Source of the DNA: Pseudomonadota bacterium
GTDB taxonomy: Bacteria; Bdellovibrionota; JAFGOL01
Direction of reading: 5' to 3'
Assembly (NCBI GenBank): GCA_026390535.1
Contig: JAPLFT010000031.1
Location: forward strand, 1 to 18,639
Length of the DNA: 18,639 nt
Shown in pieces: positions 14,017-18,639 of this stretch; position 1 is the first letter of the stretch; each line of letters starts with the position of its first letter. The notes beneath the pieces are model-generated. The model worked only from the letters and a program-made list of their open reading frames with translations, had not been told where the DNA came from and did not search any database. The position numbers and the translations under genes were made by a program.

Positions 14017-14709
14017 ATGTTCGCGACGACTGATAAGCTTCTAATATCAGAGATATTTTACTCCTTTCAGGGCGAAAGCACGCTTATGGGGCAGCCTACT
14101 ATTTTTATCAGGCTCGGAGGATGTAATCTTAACTGTTCCATATGCGACACTAAATACGCTCGGAAGCCCATAAACTCGCTATCTAGCAGGGAAATACTAA
14201 AGCTAATAAAATCATTTAAAACACCATATATATGTATAACCGGAGGAGAACCCTTAATTCAAAAGAAAAATTTAAAACCGTTCATTAATGAATTATTGAA
14301 AATGAAAAAGATAGTTTCAATAGAAACAAATGGATCTATCCTTGTTGATAAACTACCTAAAGCAATTAAGAAAGTTATCGACGTAAAAACGCCATCAACT
14401 GGGGAAGGAAAAAGTTTTGACCTGAAAAATCTAAAACACATTACAAAGAATGATGAAATAAAGTTCGTTATTTCCAACAAAAAGGACTTTGATTTTTCAA
14501 TTGAGTTTATAAAGACACACAATATTCAGAAATTTAATGTACCGATACTCTTCTCTCCGAACCTCTCGGTCAAAGGTCTTGCTAGCGATCTTGTAAGATG
14601 GATACTCAAAAGTGGACTACCAATAGTATTTCAACCACAACTACATAAATTAATTAAAGAAAAACCGATATACCTGCTTACTCATAAAAATCAAACTACA
14701 GATAAATAA
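14017..14709 (+). CDS. queE: 7-carboxy-7-deazaguanine synthase, radical SAM
   Basis: This 230-residue radical SAM enzyme has the CX3CX2C iron-sulfur motif of QueE (C36, C40, C43 in CNLNCSICDTKYA), preceded by SFQGES and followed by GGEP (76-79), which contacts SAM. It should convert 6-carboxytetrahydropterin to 7-carboxy-7-deazaguanine on the route to preQ0 and queuosine. The other que genes are not in the window. It is one of only two plus-strand genes. It is visibly AT-richer than its neighbours: bases 14281-14340 have 13 G/C of 60, against 31 of 60 in 15661-15720 of atpD. It also has many Lys codons, which could reflect transfer or relaxed selection. Its stop codon touches the atpC stop. 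Confidence 0.93.
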   Translation: MFATTDKLLISEIFYSFQGESTLMGQPTIFIRLGGCNLNCSICDTKYARKPINSLSSREILKLIKSFKTPYICITGGEPLIQKKNLKPFINELLKMKKIVSIETNGSILVDKLPKAIKKVIDVKTPSTGEGKSFDLKNLKHITKNDEIKFVISNKKDFDFSIEFIKTHNIQKFNVPILFSPNLSVKGLASDLVRWILKSGLPIVFQPQLHKLIKEKPIYLLTHKNQTTDK

Positions 14710-15105
14710 CTAAGCTTGTCTGACCGCACCTAGCTCTGCCTGAAGATCCTCGTATCTTGAATTAGCACTTGAAAAATCCACGTCGCTAAGAACTTCACTT
14801 AATAATTTATCCTCTATCTCTTTTAATTCGTTGTTTATTACTGAAATATCAAGATCAGATATCTTTTTTATTTTGTCTGCCGCAACGACTATATCGCTAC
14901 CTTTGGAAACTTCCAGGATACCGCCATAGATTACATATTTTTCTGTTTCACCTATGGTCATAGTCCCTTTACCGATTGTAGAGATCATGTCTATGTGGCC
15001 GGGCAGAATGGTAAGCTCCCCTTTTGCGGATGGGATTATCAACGACGAGATCTCCCTGCCGGTTATTGTCTGGCCACCAGGCGATACTAAATCAAGTTTA
15101 AGCAA
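14710..15105 (-). CDS. atpC: ATP synthase F1 epsilon subunit
   Basis: This 131-residue protein has the epsilon beta-sandwich (about 1-83), with LDLVSPGG, LTILPGHIDM and YGGILEV blocks. Two C-terminal helices follow (about 88-131). Epsilon couples the central stalk to the c-ring and can inhibit ATP hydrolysis. The start codon is TTG at 15105, overlapping the atpD stop by 8 bp, with GAGGG nine bases upstream. It is the last gene of the atp operon and its TAG abuts the convergent queE stop with no gap. Confidence 0.95.
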   Translation of the reverse strand: MLKLDLVSPGGQTITGREISSLIIPSAKGELTILPGHIDMISTIGKGTMTIGETEKYVIYGGILEVSKGSDIVVAADKIKKISDLDISVINNELKEIEDKLLSEVLSDVDFSSANSRYEDLQAELGAVRQA

Positions 15106-16537
15106 GGCCTTCTTCCCTCATCTTCTTTGCTTTTTCTATAGCCTCTTCAATTGTTCCAACCATCATAAATGCCTGTTCCGGAAGATCATCGTGTTTTCCC
15201 TCACAGATCTCTTTAAATCCTTTTATGGTATCCTCTATTTGCACATAACGACCTTGTACTCCGGTAAACTGCTCTGCAACAAAGAATGGTTGTGAAAGGA
15301 ATTTTTGTAGTCTTCTTGCCCTGTTGACGGATATCTTATCTTCTTCGCTCAATTCATCCATACCAAGTATCGCTATAATATCCTGAAGGTCTTTGTACTT
15401 TTGAAGTATCCTTTTAACGGTCTGTGCAACCTTGTAATGTTCCTCCCCCACAAATTCAGCGGCTAATATTGTTGAACTCGATGTCAACGGATCAACTGCC
15501 GGATATATTCCAAGCTCTGATATCGCCCTTGAAAGTTCGGTCGTAGCATCTAGGTGTGCAAATGTGGTCGCCGGTGCAGGATCTGTATAATCATCCGCCG
15601 GAACATAAATTGCCTGAATGGATGTGATGGATCCTTTTGTTGTAGATGTAATTCTTTCCTGAAGTTCACCCATCTCCGTACCTAGTGTCGGCTGATATCC
15701 GACGGCAGAAGGTATTCTTCCCAACAACGCGGAGACTTCCGATCCAGCCTGTGTAAAACGGAATATATTATCTATGAAGAGCAACACGTCCTGTCCTTCT
15801 TCATCCCTAAAATATTCAGATACAGCAAGTGCAGAAAGTCCGACTCTTGCTCTTGCTCCTGGAGGCTCATTCATCTGCCCATACACTAATGCAGTTTTAT
15901 CTATAACTCCTGACTGTTTCATTTCAAGCCAAAGGTCGTTACCTTCTCTGGTTCTTTCTCCGACGCCGCCAAATACAGAAAAGCCGCCGTGTTCTGTTGC
16001 AATATTATGTATAAGTTCCATTATAACGACTGTCTTACCAACACCGGCACCGCCGAATAATCCTATTTTTCCACCTTTCCTATAAGGTTCAAGAAGATCA
16101 ACTACCTTGATACCGGTATGAAGTACTTCTACTTTTACACTCTGTTCTTCCAGTTTTGGTGCATGTCTGTGAATAGGATAATATTTATTTGTCTTGACCG
16201 GACCGGCTTCGTCAACCGGTTCTCCTATGACATTTATTATTCTGCCAAGAACCTCTTTGCCTACGGGAACCTTTATGACATCACCCGTATCAAGCACAGG
16301 CATTCCCCTTACAAGACCGTCTGTGGAATCCATAGCAACAGTCCTGACTGTATTATCACCAAGATGAAGAGAAACCTCTACGGTAAGGTTCCATTCCTTA
16401 TCTGATATTGCAGGATTTGTTATTTTCAACGCGCCATAGATCTGAGGAAGGTTTCCGGAAGGGAAAATTACGTCCACAACCGGCCCCATTACCTGTTTTA
16501 CAACCCCTTGTGTTATTACTTCTTTAGCCTGTGCCAT
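15098..16537 (-). CDS. atpD: ATP synthase F1 beta subunit
   Basis: This 479-residue catalytic subunit has Walker A GGAGVGKT (162-169), GERTREGNDL (193-202), the Walker B region VLLFIDN (251-257) and the DELSEED loop (394-400) that pushes on gamma. Alternating with alpha, it forms the catalytic hexamer that makes ATP. The N-terminus has a few extra residues (AQAKEVITQ) before the beta-barrel, which is within family range. The ATG has a strong GGAGG a few bases upstream, in the 18-nt gap after atpG. Confidence 0.98.
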   Translation of the reverse strand: MAQAKEVITQGVVKQVMGPVVDVIFPSGNLPQIYGALKITNPAISDKEWNLTVEVSLHLGDNTVRTVAMDSTDGLVRGMPVLDTGDVIKVPVGKEVLGRIINVIGEPVDEAGPVKTNKYYPIHRHAPKLEEQSVKVEVLHTGIKVVDLLEPYRKGGKIGLFGGAGVGKTVVIMELIHNIATEHGGFSVFGGVGERTREGNDLWLEMKQSGVIDKTALVYGQMNEPPGARARVGLSALAVSEYFRDEEGQDVLLFIDNIFRFTQAGSEVSALLGRIPSAVGYQPTLGTEMGELQERITSTTKGSITSIQAIYVPADDYTDPAPATTFAHLDATTELSRAISELGIYPAVDPLTSSSTILAAEFVGEEHYKVAQTVKRILQKYKDLQDIIAILGMDELSEEDKISVNRARRLQKFLSQPFFVAEQFTGVQGRYVQIEDTIKGFKEICEGKHDDLPEQAFMMVGTIEEAIEKAKKMREEGLA

Positions 16538-16555
16538 CTTTCCTCCAATAAATTT

Positions 16556-17422
16556 CTAACCGTTCTCTAATGCTTCTTTTCCGCCGACTATTTCCATTAA
16601 TTCTGTTGTTATCGCTGCCTGCCTTTGCCTGTTATATTTTAGAGAAAGTCGCTTCATCATATCCTCGGAATTCCTTGTTGCATTATCCATTGCAGTCATC
16701 CTTGCTCCATGTTCGCTTGCCGTGCTTTCAAGAAGAATTCTGAGTGCCTTTATACTCACATATTTGGGTAACAATTCGCTTATTACTTTTTCTTTATTTG
16801 GTTCATACAGGTATTGATCTATCGCTATTTCATCGCTGTACTCTGGAGGAACTATCGGGAACATTCTTTCAACCACAATCTTTTGTGTCATCGCAGATTT
16901 AAACTCATTATATATAACGACAAGGGAATCAAAATCACCTTCTATATAGTTGGTGATCAGTCTATCAGCTATATAAGCCGCCGACTCGTAAGACGGGTTT
17001 ATGTCCATTCTGTAGTTATCACCTATATTCTTATATCTCTTCTTAAAATACTCATAAGCCTTTTTACCTACGAAATCGAAAACGCAGTTCTCTTCATTCA
17101 ATTCCGCTTCTCTAAAATAAGTTTCCGCTTTTTTAATTATGTTGGAATTATATGATCCGCAAAGGCCTCTGTCCGAGGATACTACAATTATCCTTGTCCT
17201 TTTTATCTCTCTCTTTCTAAGCAGTGGATGTTCAAACACATCCATTCTTTCCTTTAAACTATTTAGTATGCCTATGATCTTATAGGCATAGGGCCTTATC
17301 TGAAGAAGAGATTCCTGACTTCTCCTGAGCTTGGATGCAGACACCATCTTCATGGCCTTGGTTATCTGCTTTGTACTCTTTACAGTAGAAATTCTTTTTC
17401 TAAGGTCCCTTAAATTTGCCAT
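16556..17422 (-). CDS. atpG: ATP synthase F1 gamma subunit
   Basis: This 288-residue rotor subunit has the conserved N-terminal helix (LRDLRKRISTVKSTKQITKAM, with MVSASKL after it) and C-terminal helix (MDNATRNSEDM to the end). These pair as the coiled coil in the alpha-beta hexamer. VVSSDRGLCGSYN (about 81-93) is the other family hallmark. Gamma couples proton flow to the conformational cycle of beta. AGGA lies 8 nt before the ATG, and the gap to the atpA stop is 10 nt. Confidence 0.97.
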   Translation of the reverse strand: MANLRDLRKRISTVKSTKQITKAMKMVSASKLRRSQESLLQIRPYAYKIIGILNSLKERMDVFEHPLLRKREIKRTRIIVVSSDRGLCGSYNSNIIKKAETYFREAELNEENCVFDFVGKKAYEYFKKRYKNIGDNYRMDINPSYESAAYIADRLITNYIEGDFDSLVVIYNEFKSAMTQKIVVERMFPIVPPEYSDEIAIDQYLYEPNKEKVISELLPKYVSIKALRILLESTASEHGARMTAMDNATRNSEDMMKRLSLKYNRQRQAAITTELMEIVGGKEALENG

Positions 17423-17432
17423 TCTCTAAATC

Positions 17433-18639
17433 CTACTTCTCCGGCTTAAATATTTTTATAAATTCTGCAATGATGTTATTGAGCTTTTTCTTCAAATCAT
17501 CGTCAAGTTGTTTTTTCTCCTTTATCTCTGCAAGGATACTCACGTCTTTATTTTCAACAAAGCTTATAAATTCTTTTTCAAATTCCCCGACTGAATCCAC
17601 AGGATATGCATCTAAAAAACCGTTTATTGTAGCGTATATGATGAGGATCTGTTTCTCGACCACTATAGGCGAGTACTGATCTTGTTTCAGTATCGCCATC
17701 AGCCTTTGTCCTCTATCTAATTGCATCTTGGTGGCTTTATCAAGATCTGAGCCGAACTGCGAGAATGCCGCAAGTTCCTTGTATTGCGCTAATGTTATTC
17801 TCAACATACCGGCGACCTGTTTCATGGCTTTTATCTGTGCATTACCACCTACCCTGGAAACAGATATTCCCGGATTAACCGCCGGTCTTTGTCCGGCGTT
17901 GAAAAGATCCGCCTCAAGATATATCTGACCGTCCGTTATGGAAATAACGTTAGTCGGTATATATGCGGAAACATCGCCAGCCTGTGTCTCAATAATAGGC
18001 AATGCTGTCAGACTTCCACCGCCTTTCTCGTTGCTCATCTTTGCCGCTCTCTCTAAAAGTCTGGAATGACAATAGAATATATCGCCGGGATATGCTTCTC
18101 TTCCCGGCGGTCTTCTCAATAGAAGAGATAACTGCCTATATGACTGCGCCTGCTTTGTAAGATCATCATATATAAGAAGCGAGTGCATACCATTATCTCT
18201 GTAATACTCTCCCATTGCACATCCTGAATATGGCGCAAGGTACTGAAGCGGTGCCGGTTGTGATGCTGTAGCACTTACAACTGTGGTATATTCCATAGCA
18301 CCGTGTGATTTCAATTTATCAATAACCGTTGCAACAGTGGACTGTTTCTGCCCTATGGCAACATATATACAATGAACGTTCTGTCCCTTTTGGTTTATTA
18401 TAGTGTCAATAGCTATCGCCGTTTTTCCCGTCTTTCTATCACCGATGATCAGTTCTCTCTGTCCTCTTCCGATGGGTATCATCGAGTCTATCGCCTTTAT
18501 ACCGGTTTGAAGAGGTTCCTTGACAGGTTGACGATAAATTATGCCCGGTGCCTTTACTTCTATTCTCCTCGTTTCTTTTGAATTGATAGGTCCTTTACCG
18601 TCCAGTGGAAATCCCAGAGGATCTACTACCCTGCCAAGA
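17433..18639 (-). CDS. atpA: ATP synthase F1 alpha subunit (partial, N-terminus off the window)
   Basis: 401 residues are readable from base 18638 down to the stop at 17433. The first in-frame Met at 18482 is internal, since the frame continues upstream as LGRVVDPLGFPLDGKG and IKAIDSMIPIGRGQRE. Walker A is GDRKTGKTA; later blocks include SVSRVGGNAQIKAMK and the C-terminal helical bundle. About 100 N-terminal residues are missing relative to the usual length of about 500. Alpha binds non-catalytic nucleotide and alternates with beta. The order atpA-atpG-atpD-atpC is the standard bacterial arrangement, so atpH and atpF are expected just beyond the right edge. Confidence 0.98.
   Translation of the reverse strand, partial: LGRVVDPLGFPLDGKGPINSKETRRIEVKAPGIIYRQPVKEPLQTGIKAIDSMIPIGRGQRELIIGDRKTGKTAIAIDTIINQKGQNVHCIYVAIGQKQSTVATVIDKLKSHGAMEYTTVVSATASQPAPLQYLAPYSGCAMGEYYRDNGMHSLLIYDDLTKQAQSYRQLSLLLRRPPGREAYPGDIFYCHSRLLERAAKMSNEKGGGSLTALPIIETQAGDVSAYIPTNVISITDGQIYLEADLFNAGQRPAVNPGISVSRVGGNAQIKAMKQVAGMLRITLAQYKELAAFSQFGSDLDKATKMQLDRGQRLMAILKQDQYSPIVVEKQILIIYATINGFLDAYPVDSVGEFEKEFISFVENKDVSILAEIKEKKQLDDDLKKKLNNIIAEFIKIFKPEK

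Noticed and set aside
14640..14800. A terminator for the atp operon or queE between the convergent genes
   Set aside because: The stop codons abut and I could not find a GC-rich hairpin followed by T residues on either strand nearby.
17433..18482. A complete 349-residue atpA starting at 18482
   Set aside because: The same frame continues upstream to the window edge with conserved AtpA sequence, so the Met at 18482 is internal and the gene is simply cut by the window.

Overview
The window is a compact chromosomal stretch from a Gram-negative bacterium, and almost every base is coding. Evidence for an outer membrane is an LptF-type LPS-export permease, a TonB-like protein, an MltD-type lytic transglycosylase and a PBP4-type carboxypeptidase. 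DNA is AT-rich, with frequent ATA (Ile) and AGA/AGG (Arg) codons and genes that overlap or abut. The TonB-like protein resembles those of Bdellovibrio-like and other delta-proteobacterial lineages, but this placement is a family impression and I cannot fix a taxon. There is no rRNA, tRNA, CRISPR array, insertion sequence, phage gene or defence island, and no gene-free stretch above about 70 bases.

Region 1 (positions 1 to 11641, minus strand) is one head-to-tail run of twelve genes. In transcription order they are a PAP2/AUR1-like membrane phosphatase, def, fmt, rpe, hutH, hutU, lptF, pssA, truA, a tonB-like gene, a PBP4-type dacB and an mltD-type gene cut by the window edge. Gaps are -8 to +26 nt, except a 66-nt gap before dacB that contains a good sigma70-like promoter. 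The run mixes formyl-Met initiation and deformylation (fmt/def), pentose phosphate metabolism (rpe), the first two steps of histidine breakdown (hutH/hutU), phospholipid and LPS assembly (pssA/lptF), tRNA pseudouridylation (truA) and peptidoglycan turnover (dacB/mltD).

Region 2 (11642 to 14709) holds the less standard content. A tiny plus-strand type IVb/class III prepilin-like protein starts with GTG and diverges from the PAP2 gene. Its stop codon overlaps the stop of a minus-strand orphan that encodes a secreted, C-terminally membrane-anchored, beta-rich protein. The orphan follows radA with a 17-bp overlap. queE is divergent from radA across 52 bp, and the promoter candidates there suggest leaderless or nearly leaderless mRNAs.

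Region 3 (14710 to 18639, minus strand) is the 3' half of a standard F-type ATP synthase operon, atpA(partial)-atpG-atpD-atpC. Its last stop codon directly abuts the convergent queE stop.

I found no clear new multi-gene system. The best leads are the small prepilin-like gene with its orphan neighbour, the two-gene hut pair inside a housekeeping and envelope operon, and the leaderless-looking starts.
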